64,000 nucleotides of DNA from Monoplex corrugatus (GCA_030674185.1 JAPXFY010000031.1:41576032-41640031); one strand, 5' to 3'. Positions 23,931 to 34,949 are shown, numbered from the stretch's first letter. Translations and numbers: made by a program. The notes: a model not told the origin generated them from the letters alone.

Positions 23931-24335
23931 TTAATCCTATGACTCCCGCACCGTATCCGTCATTTGCGAAACCTTAACCCTTTGATTCCCTCACCGTATC
24001 CACCAGCTTCCTGCGGGAAGATGGTGGATTGGGTGAGGGAGTCAAAGGGTTAAGGTTTTGCCTTGCTAGCATGGTTGACAATGCAGGATGCCGGTGGATA
24101 GAGTGCGGGAGTCAAAGGGTTAAGGTTTTGCCTTGCTAGCATGGTTGACAATGCAGGATGCCAGTGAATTAGGTGCAGGAGTCAAAGGGTTAAGGTTTTG
24201 CCTTTGTAAGCATGGTTGACAGTGCAGGATGCCGGTGAATTAGGTGCAGGAGTCAAAGGGTTAAGGTTTTGCCTTTGTAAGCATGGTTGACAGTGCAGGA
24301 TGCCGGTAGATAGAGTGCGGGAGTGAAAGGGTTAA
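23931..24335. mobile_element. Family B MITE with the right arm amplified
   Basis: A normal left end and inner palindrome (near 24010) are followed by about four tandem copies of the right arm (GGTTTTGCCTTGCTAGCATG, GACAATGCAGGATGCCGGTG and so on, from about 24050, 24118, 24188 and 24260), each closing with TCAAAGGGTTAA. Confidence 0.85.
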
Positions 24336-24416
24336 AGAAGTTAGAACGGCAGTGTATTAAAAAGATTACGAGCTCGTACTCAGGCTCGTTCGCAAGCTGC
24401 AGTTTATTGATGGGTG

Positions 24417-24657
24417 TCCCTGTCCACCAGCACCCTGCATTGTCAACCATGCTGGCAAAGCAGAAACTTAATCCTTTGACTCCCTCACCCTGTCCACCAG
24501 CTTCCTGCATTGTCAACCACATTAGCAAAGCAAAAACTTAACCCTTTGACTCCCTCACCTTGTCCACAGCATCACTGCATTGTCAACCATGCCAGCAAAG
24601 CAAAAACATGACCTTTTGAGTCCCTCACCCTGTCCACCAGCATCCTGCATTGTCAAT
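24417..24657. mobile_element. Family B left arms in tandem
   Basis: Four successive left-arm copies (CACCCTGTCCACCAGC, CTGCATTGTCAACCA, GCAAAGCAAAAACTTAA) in the orientation opposite to the amplified right arms at 24050-24335. Confidence 0.85.
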
Positions 24658-24869
24658 CCAGAGATACGTAACAGAAAACGAGATGCTTGTTTTGAATATG
24701 TCTGATCTTGGTCATGAAAGATGAAGGTTGTATGTTGAATTTGTGTGGGTTGCTTGGCTTGGAAGGAAGAGTTCTGTTCAATATTTTGGGGCGGGATCTG
24801 TGCACAGTTTTAAACATTGGTATGCTTTCTGTTGTACTTTAGTTGGTTTTTGAATGATGATATTTCCGC

Positions 24870-25155
24870 TTTATTATCATCATTATATTGTTAGTATTAG
24901 TGTTGTTGTTATTGTTATTATTATCATTATTGTTGTTTTTGTTGTTAGTATTATTATTATTATTGTTATAAGTAGTAGAATAGTAGTAGTGGTAATAGTG
25001 GTGGTAGTAGTAGTATTATTGGTCTGTAGTAGTAGTAGTGGTGGTGGTAGTAGTATTGTGTCTGTAGTAGTAGTGGTAGTGGTAGTGGCAATAGTAGTAG
25101 TGGTAATATTAGTAGTAGTAGCAGTACTAGTAGTGGTAGTAGTAATAGTAGTGGT
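24870..25155. repeat. (GTA/GTT)n degenerate trinucleotide array, left half
   Basis: GTTATT then GTAGTAGTGG-type triplets with a recurring TCTGTAGTAGTAG phrase. Hydrophobic Val/Ile frames are artefacts. Continues at 25965-26300 beyond a LINE insertion. Confidence 0.93.
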
Positions 25156-25968
25156 TGGAGGAAAAATGATAACATTCGGTACGCAGATGACACCGTGCTA
25201 ATTGCAGAAAATGAAAGGGACCTACAAAACCTTGTGAATATACTAGAAACAGAAAGCAAAGGTAAGGGGTTGGAACTAAACAGCAGGAAGACTGAAGTCA
25301 TGGTGATCAGTAAAAAACATGAAATCCCCTCCTGCAAAATAACAGCAAATAGCACAACCTTGACACAGGTTAATAAGTTCAGATACCTGGGAACGGTCAT
25401 TTCATCAGACGGCAGATGCACATCGGAAATAGCTGGCAGAATCGGCCAAGCCAAAACAGCATTCAAGAAGATGACAAGCATTCTTACCAACAAATGCCTA
25501 TCAATTAACATCAGAAAGAGAGTCCTTGAATATTATTTAGAACCAATACTGTTGTACGGATGCGAGGCGTGGACAGTCAGCAAGCAAAGCCAGAGCAGGA
25601 TCGAGGCAGCCGAGATGTGGTTTCTCAGAAGAATGTTGAGAGTTCCATGGACAGCAAAGAAAACAAACGAGACAGTCTTGATGGAGGCAGACACAAGTAG
25701 ATCACTCATAAGGAAGATTAGGAAAAGACAAGCAACATTTACAAGCCATTTTATGAGGAAGGGGGATTTGGAGCACCTGGTCACAACGGGACAGCTGGAG
25801 GGAAAGAGAGCACCAGGTAGACCCAGGGAGAGAATGCTGGACGGACTTGCAGAGTGGCTGGGGATGGGGAGGGTGGGGGTAGATGCTGGGGGCAACGAGA
25901 GATAGAGATGGTTGGAAGTTCATGGTCGCCAACGCCACGCGGCAGGGCACTTGATGATGATGATGATG
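25156..25968 (+). pseudogene. LINE family 1, 5'-truncated reverse transcriptase ORF
   Basis: The longest member in the window. The frame opens with RYADDTVLIAEN; YADD (25180-25191) is the catalytic motif of the RT palm, so everything upstream (endonuclease, fingers) is missing. Then follow GLELNSRKTEVMV, FRYLGTVISSDGR, EPILLYGCEAWTVSKQSQ, RRMLRVPWTAKKTNET, RKRQAT, and APGRPRERMLDGLAEWL. It is open until 25905, where a shift ends it in GGNER. The (ATG)n tail is at about 25953-25968. An RTE-like clade is plausible but not proven. It lies inside a GTA array. Confidence 0.92.
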
Positions 25969-26300
25969 GTCTGTAGTAGTAGTAGTGGTAAGAGTAGTAT
26001 TGGTCTGTAGTAGTAGTGGTGGTAATAGTAGTATTGGTCTGTAGTAGTAGTAGTAGTGGTGGTGGTAAGAGTAGTATTGGTTGTAGTAGTAGTGGTGGTA
26101 AGAGTAGTATTGGTCTGTAGTAGTAGTAGTAGTAGTATGTAGTAGTATCTAGAGTAGTATTTGGGTCTGTAGTATTAGTAGTGGTAAGAGTAGTATTGGT
26201 CTGTAGTAGTAGTAGTGGTGGTAATAGTAGTATTGGTCTGTAACAGTAGTAGTAATATAGTAGTAGTAGTAGTGGTAATAGTAGTATTGGTCTGTGGTTA
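25969..26300. repeat. (GTA)n degenerate array, right half
   Basis: A roughly 45-bp higher-order unit (GGTAAGAGTAGTATTGGTCTG and GTAGTAGTAG) repeats at least six times. Confidence 0.93.
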
Positions 26301-26562
26301 GGGAGCTGTCAGTTACTAGATGTTTTCCCGCTCTTCTGTGCAGGGATTTTTTTTTTCCAGTAAAACTTCACTCCAGTCATCCCATGTTACTGATGCATAG
26401 TCAATATGAGCAGTGTGAAATGGCTCTTTTGCGTCACTGTTGATAAAGTATGAGAGCTGATTAAAAAGAAATGAATTCTTATAATTTTATTGAGATGATC
26501 AGTGTGGACTTAAACCATGTAAGTTTTTCGTCTGTGTATAACCAGATTATTGTCATTTTTAT

Positions 26563-26778
26563 TTAAAGCCCAGCCGACTGCCTGGAACCATATCAGGCTT
26601 CTTTCCAAACATATACAGTACAAACAGGCGGGGGGAAAAAGGGAAAAGAAAATTACGTACACATATCAGTGCATTCGCGTACATAATCTAAGGAGATGCC
26701 CCTGGCGTTGACCACTCCGTCCAGTTTACCACACAGGGGATTTTAAATTTAAAAAAAAAAAAACATACCTGAATACAA
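26563..26778 (-). mobile_element. Family A retroposon, 3' part
   Basis: Minus-strand copy covering the 3' hairpin (AAAGCCCAGCCGACTG on plus) through GACCACTCCGTCCAGTTTA to the poly-T/A junction AAACATACCTGAATAC. Confidence 0.85.
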
Positions 26779-27003
26779 CCAGAAATACGGTGCTCAGAAA
26801 CTTCTTCTATACTTACACCATCTTGAAAATAATTTGAAGATGAAGTTTTGAATGTCGGTGTTTTTGGCGAGTTGTTATTACAACCAGATACACGGTGCTT
26901 AGAAACTTCTTGTCTACTTGTACCATCTAAAAAATGTGTAAACGGAAGATGAAGTTTTGCATGTTGGTGTTTTTAGGGAGTGGGTGGGGGAAGTTGTTAT
27001 TAC
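26778..27003. repeat. Tandem duplication of about 105-115 bp
   Basis: ACAACCAGAAATACGGTGCT at 26778 and ACAACCAGATACACGGTGCT at 26880 start two units sharing AGATGAAGTTTTG and TTGTTATTAC. Confidence 0.9.
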
Positions 27004-27172
27004 CATTGATTTTTCTTTTTTGCAGGCTTGATGTTTATATGGTTTGCATTACACCATTCTGATACTTGATTCTGTTGATTATACACTTGACTTAGGAACA
27101 GTACACAGAACTTACAGTGATCGTCGCATGGGAGAAAGGGGGTGGGTTGTCTTCAACAGATTCACAGGAGGT

Positions 27173-27248
<76 letters not shown>

Positions 27249-27425
27249 ATTTGTTGTGAGATGAGCATCGCACATCAGATGTTATAAAATGTGTGCATGC
27301 ATGCGTAAGCACGCGCACACACACGTTCTCTCTCTCTCTGTCAGTCTTTTTTTTTCTCTGTCTTTCTCTCTCTCTCTCTTTCTCCCCCTCTCTCCCTCCC
27401 TCCCTTCCCTCCCTCCCTCCCCTTC
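27173..27425. repeat. (GA)n then (CT)n tracts
   Basis: GA run at 27173-27247 and CT/CCCT run at 27325-27425, complementary to each other. Confidence 0.95.
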
Positions 27426-27582
27426 TCACTCATTCATGCGCGCACAGACAAGCACAGGTGTGCGCGCATTCACACACACAAACACATCACACACACCACA
27501 CACCCACACACTTATTTATTAAGACCAGCTTGTATCCTGTAGCCTTATCTCGTATTTTTATGTAAAATGAATATGTTCTATG

Positions 27583-27868
<286 letters not shown>

Positions 27869-27982
27869 TTCTCTCTCACTGTGACAGAGCAAAAAATTCA
27901 TCTCCACTCGTAGAAATAGTCGAACTCGTCCCCACATGCTGGATTTCACATGACCCAGTATTGTTCTACGTTCTACTTCTTC

Positions 27983-28190
27983 AACCCTTTAGTGCAACAA
28001 TTTTGTATCACAGTGTAGTGTAACGGTGACATAGACGAACCCTTTTAGTGCAACAGTCCTGTAGTGGTATAACGGTGAAACAGACGAACCCTTTTAGTGG
28101 AAACGTCCTGTATTAGTTATCATCATCATCAGGTGCCTTGCCGCATGGCGTTGGCGATCATGGACTGTATTAGTGTACGGGTGAAAATGT
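27983..28190. repeat. About 50-bp tandem repeat, 3 units, third split by an insertion
   Basis: AACCCTTTTAGTGCAACA, then a CCTGTA block and GTAACGGTGA with CAGACG, at 27983, about 28038 and 28087. The third unit is interrupted by a 47-bp LINE 3' end (28118-28164). Confidence 0.85.
28108..28174 (-). mobile_element. 47-bp LINE family 1 insertion with 10-bp TSD
   Basis: 28118-28164 is only the 3' extremity of LINE family 1 in minus orientation: the (ATC)n tail, then CAGGTGCCTTGCCGCATGGC and GTTGGCGATCATGGA. It is bounded by CTGTATTAGT at 28108-28117 and 28165-28174. Confidence 0.88.
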
Positions 28191-28380
28191 GCCTTCAACT
28201 TGAATATATACTAAGCCTTGAAGTGGATGTGGCAGCCTTAAGTGGTCAATCCCGTATCGCATCTGAAGCCTTGGCTTAATGCGCTTTAATCCAGGATAAC
28301 GTGAATGCAGATTGCTTCTGCATGCGGACGTCTGTTCAGACTCTGCGATTAGGCCTTGTCTGTGTGCACGACGCTGTCGT

Positions 28381-28802
28381 GAGGCGTGGACAGTTAACTG
28401 GCAAAGTTAGAACAAGATGGAGGCAGCTGAAATGTGGTTTCTAAGAAGACTGTTGAGAGTTCCACGGACAGCAAAGAAAACAAACGAGACAGTCTTGAAG
28501 GAGGCAGACGCACACAAGAAGAACATTAATGAAGAAAATTAAAAAGAAAAGATAAGCAACATTTATAGGGCATTTTATGAGGCAAAAGAAATTAGAGCAC
28601 CTGGTCACAACAGGAAAGCTGGAAGGAAAGAGAGCACCAGGCAGACCGAAGGAGAAAATAATGGACGGTCTTGCAGAGTGGCTGAGGACAGAGAGGGTGG
28701 GAGATGTACTTGCAGTGACAAGGGATAGATTGATGTGGAGGGCCATGATCGCCAACGCCATGTAGCGGGGCATGATGATGATGATGATGACGATGATGAT
28801 GT
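28381..28802 (+). mobile_element. LINE family 1 fragment
   Basis: Starts at GAGGCGTGGACAG (CEAWT position) and runs to CGCCAACGCCATGTAGCGGGG and (ATG)n. Several indels; a 62-codon remnant of the GKRAPGRPKE end is open. Confidence 0.88.
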
Positions 28803-29450
28803 ATTCACTCTTAAATAAGTCTCTGCGTATTTGAGCGAGCTATCTTTATCATTAGAATTTGGGAAATAATAGCGAACACATTCTTTTGTTGTCTTTTTCT
28901 CTTGTGTGACATGTTGCCTGTCGCTTCCAATACGGTTTCTACACCAAGTTCTCTCCAAGTATCGATTGACCTAATGAGTAGATAGTCCCATAACGCTAGG
29001 GTCGTAGGGGAGTGGGGTGGTAGAGACCTCCACTTTTCTCGGGGCCAGCATTACGAGGGCGGTGCCCATCTCCTCTCTCTCAAATCATATTCATAGTCAT
29101 TTTTTTTTTTTAAACGAAGACTTCAGAAAGGCAAGAAGGCTAATTGGTCTTGACCTGGGAAATCAGCCTATCTCTCCAATGTGTTATGAGTTTTTACTCA
29201 TTGAGTACTGGAAAGTTAAACTGCACAAGAGATGAAAAGAGCGTGAAAGGAAAGATTCTGAATAATATTTTAGTGGGATATGTGGGCCTACGGAAGCACT
29301 ACAGTGTTAAGCTACTTGAAGAGGTGAATTTGGAGTATTCCATTTTCTTGAAGAAGATGACCGGTACGTAGGGTCTATATCATAGCTGGAGGAAACCTTG
29401 AAATCGAGGCCAACAACACTAACAACAAAACAGTGATGATATGATAATAA
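28803..29450. other. Unique DNA
   Basis: No recognisable gene. Short frames at 29017-29371 have no known motif; a T run is at 29100-29110. Confidence 0.5.
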
Positions 29451-29454
29451 ATGC

Positions 29455-30635
29455 TGTGGTTTATCAAAACCATGATATGTATTATATACATCACGCAATC
29501 TGTATTATATATAATTCACATTCTTTGTAGTTTATCAGAACCATGATATGTATTATATACATCACGCAATCTGTATTATATATAATTCACATTCTATCTA
29601 GTTTATCAAAACCATGATATGTATTATATACTTCATGCAATCTGTATTAAATACAACACGCACTCTATGTGGTTTATCAAAACCATGATATGTATTCTAT
29701 ACAACACACATTCTGTATTATATACAACACACATTTTGTGTGGTTTATCAATACATTGATATGTATTATATACAACACACATTTTATATTAGATATAACA
29801 CACATCTCATATTATATACAACACGCATTCCATGTAGTTTATCAAAACCATGATATGTATTATATACAACACACATTTTATATTAGATATAACATACATC
29901 TTATATTGTATACAACACGCATTCCATGTAGTTTATCAAAACCATGATATGTATTCTATACAACACACATTCTGTATTATATACAACACACATTTTGTGT
30001 GGTTTATCAATACATTGATATGTATTATATACAACACACATTTTATATTAGATATAACACACATCTTATATTAAAAAAAACAAAACAACACGCATTCCAT
30101 GTAGTTTATCAAAACCATGATATGTATTATATACAACACACATTCTGTATTATATACAACACACATTGTATGTGGTTTATCAAAACCATGATATGTATTA
30201 TATACAACACACTGTATTATATACAACACACATTGTATGTGGTTTATCAAAACCATGATATGTATTATATACAACACACTTTCTGTATTATATACAACAC
30301 ACATTGTATGTGGTTTATCAAAACCATATGTATTATATACAACAGACATTCTATGTAGTTTATCAAAACCATGATATGTATTATATACAACAGACATTCT
30401 GTATTATATACAACACACATTCTATGTGGTTTATCAAAACCATGACATGTGTTATATACAACACACATTTTATATTATATATAACACGCATTCTATGTTA
30501 TATACAACACGCATTCTATGTGTTTTATCAAAACCGTGATAAATATTATATACAACACGAAATCTATGTTATGTACAACACGCATTCTATGTAGTTTATC
30601 GAAACCATATGTATTATATACAACACACATTCTGT
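29455..30635. repeat. AT-rich minisatellite, about 70-bp unit with variants
   Basis: Units contain GTTTATCAAAACCATGATAT, GTATTATATACAACACACAT and TCTATGTGG. Some units carry an extra TTAGATATAACACACAT block (about 95 bp or longer). A block at 29740-29860 recurs at about 30000-30115, showing higher-order duplication. Confidence 0.95.
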
Positions 30636-30667
30636 GTGTGTGCCTCGCCTCAATTCAGTTCAGAAAA

Positions 30668-31481
30668 TCCCCCCGTTGGGTTGCCGGGGGCTCTTTCAGT
30701 ATAAATAGTATCCCCACTTTCTGGAAATTCTGTGCTAGAAATTTCCTCTTTTCTGTCACTCTGTTTCTGCCTTGTTGCCTTGCTTTCTGTCATTTCTACT
30801 TATTTTCTGCCTTAAAAAACATACCTGAACACAATCTTAAACATAACTAAGGACACTAAAACATACATAAAAAAAAGCCCCAATTACCTAAAATTGCTTA
30901 TGCATATCTCACTTCCCTACAGCCAAAAATGCACCTGACACATGCACCCAACTATCAATCCAAAGCACGTAAGACTTTACCGAATACGTACAGGTGAATG
31001 GACCAGAAAATGATAGGAAGAAATGACAGAAAGCAAAGGAGGAAGAGAGAAACAAGGAGAGTAACAAGATAGAGGAAATTTGTAGCACATAATTTCCTGA
31101 ATTTCAAGAGGCAGCCGAGATGTGGTTTCTAAGAAGAATGTTGAGAGTTCCATGGACAGCAAAGAAAACAAACGAGACAGTCTTGATGGAGGCAGACACA
31201 AGTAGATCATTCATAAGGAAGATTAGGAAAAGACAGGCAACATTTATAGGCCATTTTATGAGGAAGGGGGATTTGGAGCACCTGGTCACTACGGGAAAGC
31301 TGGAGGGAAAGAGAGCACCAGGTAGACCAAGGGAGAAAATGCTAGACGGACTTGGGGAGTGGCTGAAGACGAGGGGGGTGGAGGAGATGCTTGGGGCAAC
31401 GAGAGATAGAGACAGATGGAAGTCCATGATCGCCAAAGCCATGCGGCAGGGCACCTGATGAAGATGATGAATTTCCAGAAA
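30668..31481. mobile_element. Family A fold-back pair, minus copy interrupted by a mini-LINE
   Basis: 30668-30809 is the first 140 bp of family A in plus orientation. From 30810 a minus copy begins at the poly-A/T junction and extends through the body to the 5' end (ending near 31530, GGCATCCCCACGGGGG). The minus copy is split at 31112-31467 by a LINE family 1 mini-element. Confidence 0.85.
31112..31467 (+). mobile_element. LINE family 1 mini-element (356 bp)
   Basis: Begins CAGCCGAGATG, the same nucleotide as two other copies, and ends in GCACCTGATGAAGATGA. From ATG at 31120 a 112-codon frame is open: MWFLRRMLRVPWTAKK, RKRQATFIGHFMRKG, EGKRAPGRPREKMLDGLGEW. This is the tail of a LINE RT protein without any polymerase domain. 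Imperfect direct repeats TGAATTTCAAGAGG (31098-31111) and TGAATTTCCAGAAA (31468-31481) are the likely TSD. Confidence 0.88.
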
Positions 31482-31708
31482 GTGGGGATACAGTTTATAC
31501 TGAAAGAGCTTCCGGCATCCCCACGGGGGTATACATAAACATACTGACACTCATAATACACATACATACTGACAAACACCTCCCCCCACCTCCGATCCAC
31601 ATGAAAAAGTATCTCCCTTTTTTCCCCTAAAGGGAGGTTTAAAAAAGTACTTTCTCATACCGGCTAGAACTGTAAACACACTACATAAAATCCCCGGTTA
31701 ATTCTTAC

Positions 31709-31725
31709 CCCCCCCCCCCCCCGGT
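31709..31725. repeat. poly-C run
   Basis: About 15 C. A second run at 32143-32154. Confidence 0.95.
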
Positions 31726-31914
31726 CCTCTCCCCATCCACAAACACATCTGTTTCTCCTCTCACTCCAACAGCATGATTCTATCTGAGTGTAATCGTAGC
31801 AACCAGTACACATGCACCTAGAATGCTGGGTGTGTATCTACACGTACCTGCCAGCTTCTGCTATAACGTGAGTTCATGTGCACCTGCAATACCACTACTA
31901 CTAATACTAAACAA

Positions 31915-32045
31915 TAATAATAATAACATTAATGATGATGATGATGATGATGATAATGGTGATGGTGGTGTTGGTGGTGAGCGTAATAATAATAATAATA
32001 ATAACAATAATAACGAAATGAATCTGAATAATAATGACAGTAATA
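31915..32045. repeat. (ATG)n and (AAT)n trinucleotide tracts
   Basis: ATG triplets at about 31932-31960 and AAT triplets at 31985-32040. The 146-codon frame across them is rich in Asn and Asp because of the triplets. Confidence 0.93.
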
Positions 32046-32354
32046 AAGACTACGGAATTGCGCATCACTTCATACAAGTCCTCAAGAACTTCACTAAAAC
32101 ATCGCTAGCACCCAGGCAGACACAGGAACAGCAAATATCAACCCCCCCCCCCCCTACCTCTGTGTCAAAGAGATATGACAACAAAGTGCAAATGTGCCGA
32201 TTCAGAAACATAAAGAGGAGGAACTACACGATTTGGCTGGACGAGCAGTTCTCGCTTGACTGACGCCAACAGCCAGACAGCGAGGTGTGCAATACATCTG
32301 AAACAGCCGCTACAGAAACCTACGGTTTGTGCTGTCCTATGCCCTCTGCAGCGC

Positions 32355-32357
<3 letters not shown>

Positions 32358-32418
<61 letters not shown>

Positions 32419-32455
32419 TCACTCACTCACTCACTCACTCACTCACACTCACCAC

Positions 32456-32509
<54 letters not shown>

Positions 32510-32522
32510 ACACACACACACA
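32358..32522. repeat. (CA)n with a (CACT)n core
   Basis: CA run, about nine ACTC units, then CA again. Confidence 0.97.
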
Positions 32523-32745
32523 TATAGCTGTGCTTCAGAATTGTGACCGGCACTGTGGCATCAGCTGTATATTACATTTCTCTTTCAGATATATGAGAAA
32601 TAGAGTACATGTATTGTGATTTTTTTTAAAGTGTTTCGATTCTTCTCGGATGCGTGTACACACATTGTTTACCCACAATGTGCAGGCGATACGTTGCTGC
32701 GTAGTCTGCATATTCCATCTTTAGTGGGTGTGCATGCTGGATATT

Positions 32746-33083
32746 TTCATGTTTCCATCTAGGACTGAGACTGCGTGACAGACTTGTACTCTACACTTAC
32801 TATCATGATATATCTTGGCATCAACCAGGCCTGAGAGATACAGACACCGGCGGTGCTGGTCAAAATATTTGAGCAACGCCTCAATGACGCATCCGTGAAG
32901 CGGAAGAGACCGACTGTGTGGTCCCCAGTCTTCCCAATGAGCCCATAGCACGCTCAACTCTGTGTAGGAGCCGGTTAGAGCCGAAAAATCCCACAATGAT
33001 ATAGTTTAGAAGCGACCTATGGGAATTTGAACCCATAACCTTCCAGTCGGTAGTCTGTCGCGCTAACCACTACACCACGGCGA
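32746..33083 (-). mobile_element. SINE-E, copy 3, nested in SINE-F
   Basis: Right end is the tRNA-like head (box B complement about 33022-33033; box A complement about 33066-33077, ACCACTACACCA). Body includes GTCCCCAGTCTTCCCAATGAG. Confidence 0.85.
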
Positions 33084-33166
33084 CAGGTCAGACTTACAGG
33101 ATCTTTAGTACATGTATGTATATCTGTTATTATGCACGAAGGGGGTTTTGGCATTAACACATCTGT

Positions 33167-33546
33167 ACACCTGGCAGCCGAGATGTGGTTTCTAAGAAGG
33201 ATGTTGAGAGTTCCATGGACACAAATAAAACAAACGAGACAGTCTTGATGGAGGCAGACACAAGTAGATCATTCATAAGGAAGATTAGGAAAAGGCAGGC
33301 AACATTCATAGGCCATTTTATGAGGAAAGGGGAATTGGAACACCTGGTCACAATGGGAAAGCTGGAAGGAAGGAGAGCACCGGGTAGACCCAGGGAGAAA
33401 ATGCTAGACGGACTTGCAGAGTTGGGTGAAGACAAGGAGGGTGGAGGAGATGCTTAAGGCAACAAGAGATAGAGACAGATGGAAGTCCATAATCGCCAAC
33501 GCCATGCGGCAAGGCACCTGATGATGATGATGATGATGACACCTGG
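33167..33546 (+). mobile_element. LINE family 1 mini-element (364 bp) with 8-bp TSD
   Basis: 33175-33538 begins CAGCCGAGATG and ends in (ATG)n. TSD ACACCTGG at 33167-33174 and 33539-33546. Small deletions (CATGGACACAAATAAAAC) break the frame; RKRQATFIGHFMRKG and APGRPREKMLDGL remain readable. Confidence 0.92.
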
Positions 33547-33696
33547 GAGATCGGGGAAAAATCTCCATCCTCTTACCCACCAGGCGGGAGGTACCCCAAC
33601 ATGATCGAACCCACATCTTCCAACTGGACGTCAGATGTCTTACCCACTTGACTATCGCACCCATTTTCTGAACTTTTACTTTCTTTTATTGTTGTT

Positions 33697-34121
33697 TAAA
33701 GCCCAGCCGACTGTGCAGAGCCATATCAGGGCTATAACCGCTTCAAAACACTCAAAACTTCAATAGGAAAAAAAATTAAGTACCGGTACATATATCAATG
33801 CATTCGCGCGCACAATCCAAGGACATGCCCCCGGCGCAGGACCACTCCGTCCAATCCATCGCACAGTGGAGATTTAAAAAACACACCTGCATACAAATAT
33901 AAGCATATATAAGGACACCAAAACATATATAAAAAACAGGCATAAATTACCTAAAATTGCTTCCGCATACCTCACCTCCTTAGAACCAAAAATGAACTTA
34001 ATACATGTACCCAATTATCAATCCGAAGAAAAAGCACGTAAGACTTTATCGAAAAAATACAGGTGAATGGACCATTAAGTCCCCTGTGTGATGAATTGGA
34101 CGGAGTGGTCAACGCCAGGAG
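33697..34121. mobile_element. Family A retroposon, minus copy plus plus-strand fragment
   Basis: 33697-34076 is a minus copy from the 3' hairpin to CAGGTGAATGGACCA. At once a plus fragment follows (34078-34121, CCCCTGTGTGATGAATTGG to GTCAACGCCAGG), a second fold-back arrangement. Confidence 0.85.
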
Positions 34122-34170
34122 CGCGCGCGCGTGCACACACACACACACACAAAGAGAGAGAGAGAGAGGA
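34122..34170. repeat. (GC)n, (CA)n, (GA)n composite
   Basis: GCGCGCGCGCGTGCACACAC followed by AGAG. Confidence 0.95.
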
Positions 34171-34400
34171 TGCTGAGCTAGGGTACATTCAACCTATTGG
34201 GCATATTACTTTTGACCCCCATGTTGTCTCCTCTCTCCAACTAGAAGGCTCCACCTGATCATGAATACAAGGCCGACGAACCCCTCTGACATGGCCGTTC
34301 ATTTCTTTGAGGAAGTTCGTCTGCCCAGTGTTGCCATAATATCACCCTCTCATGTCATGTAGGCTGCCAGATGAGGCGAGGTACCGCAGAGTGGCTCTTC

Positions 34401-34850
34401 ATTATCATCAGGTGTCTTGCCACATGGCGTTGGCGACCATTGCCTTCCATTTGTTTCTGTCTCTTGTTGCCACAAGCACATCTTCCACCCTCTCTGTCTT
34501 CAGCCACTCTGCAAGTCCGTCCAATATTTTCCCCCTTGGTCTACCTGGTGCTCTCTTTCCCTCCAGCTTTCCTGTTGTGACCAGGTGCTCTAATTCCCCT
34601 TTCCTAATAAAATGGCCTATAAATGTTGCCTGTCTTTTCCTAATCTTTCTTATGAATGATCTTGTGTCTCCCTCCATCAAGACTGTCTCGTTTGTTTTCT
34701 TTGCTGTCCATGGAACTCCCAACATTCTTCGTAGAAACCACATCTGGGTTGCCGCAATCTTGTTTTGGCTTTGCTTGTTGACTGTCCACGCCTCACAGCC
34801 GTATAACATTATCGGTTCTATATAGCAAGGGTGGTTCTTAGAACAGCCAA
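34401..34850 (-). mobile_element. LINE family 1 fragment (long 3' form)
   Basis: Left end ATTATCATCAGGTG is the tail; the minus strand carries a 133-codon open frame (34408-34809) with MLYGCEAWTVNKQSQ, RRMLGVPWTAKKTNET, RKRQATFIGHFIRKGELEHL and APGRPRGKILDGLAEWL. Its 5' boundary matches 21783. Confidence 0.92.
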
Positions 34851-34949
34851 TTGTGTGGGCAAGATATCTTAGCTGTTTCCTGGTGGGCCTTTAGCAGACT
34901 TTTGGTCAAAGGTGAGGACCACGGAGGAGATGCGGATGCGTTGGTTTGG

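Larger units (their letters stand above)
32640..33665 (-). mobile_element. SINE-F, most complete copy, split by two insertions
   Basis: Minus-strand element. The tRNA head is at 33600-33665: box B complement GATCGAACCCA near 33603-33613 and a box A-like TAGTCAAGTGGG complement near 33645-33655. The body resumes at 33124-33174 (GAAGGGGGTTTTGGCA), 33084-33123 (CTTACAGGATCTTTAG) and 32640-32745. A SINE-E (32746-33083) and a LINE mini-element (33175-33538) sit inside. Confidence 0.8.

Noticed and set aside
24854..25201. Val/Ile-rich frame like a signal or membrane segment
   Set aside because: GTA/GTT trinucleotide array.
31823..32263. 146-codon Asn/Asp-rich frame, possible regulatory protein
   Set aside because: The Asn and Asp runs come from (AAT)n and (GAT)n triplets; the rest has no recognisable domain.
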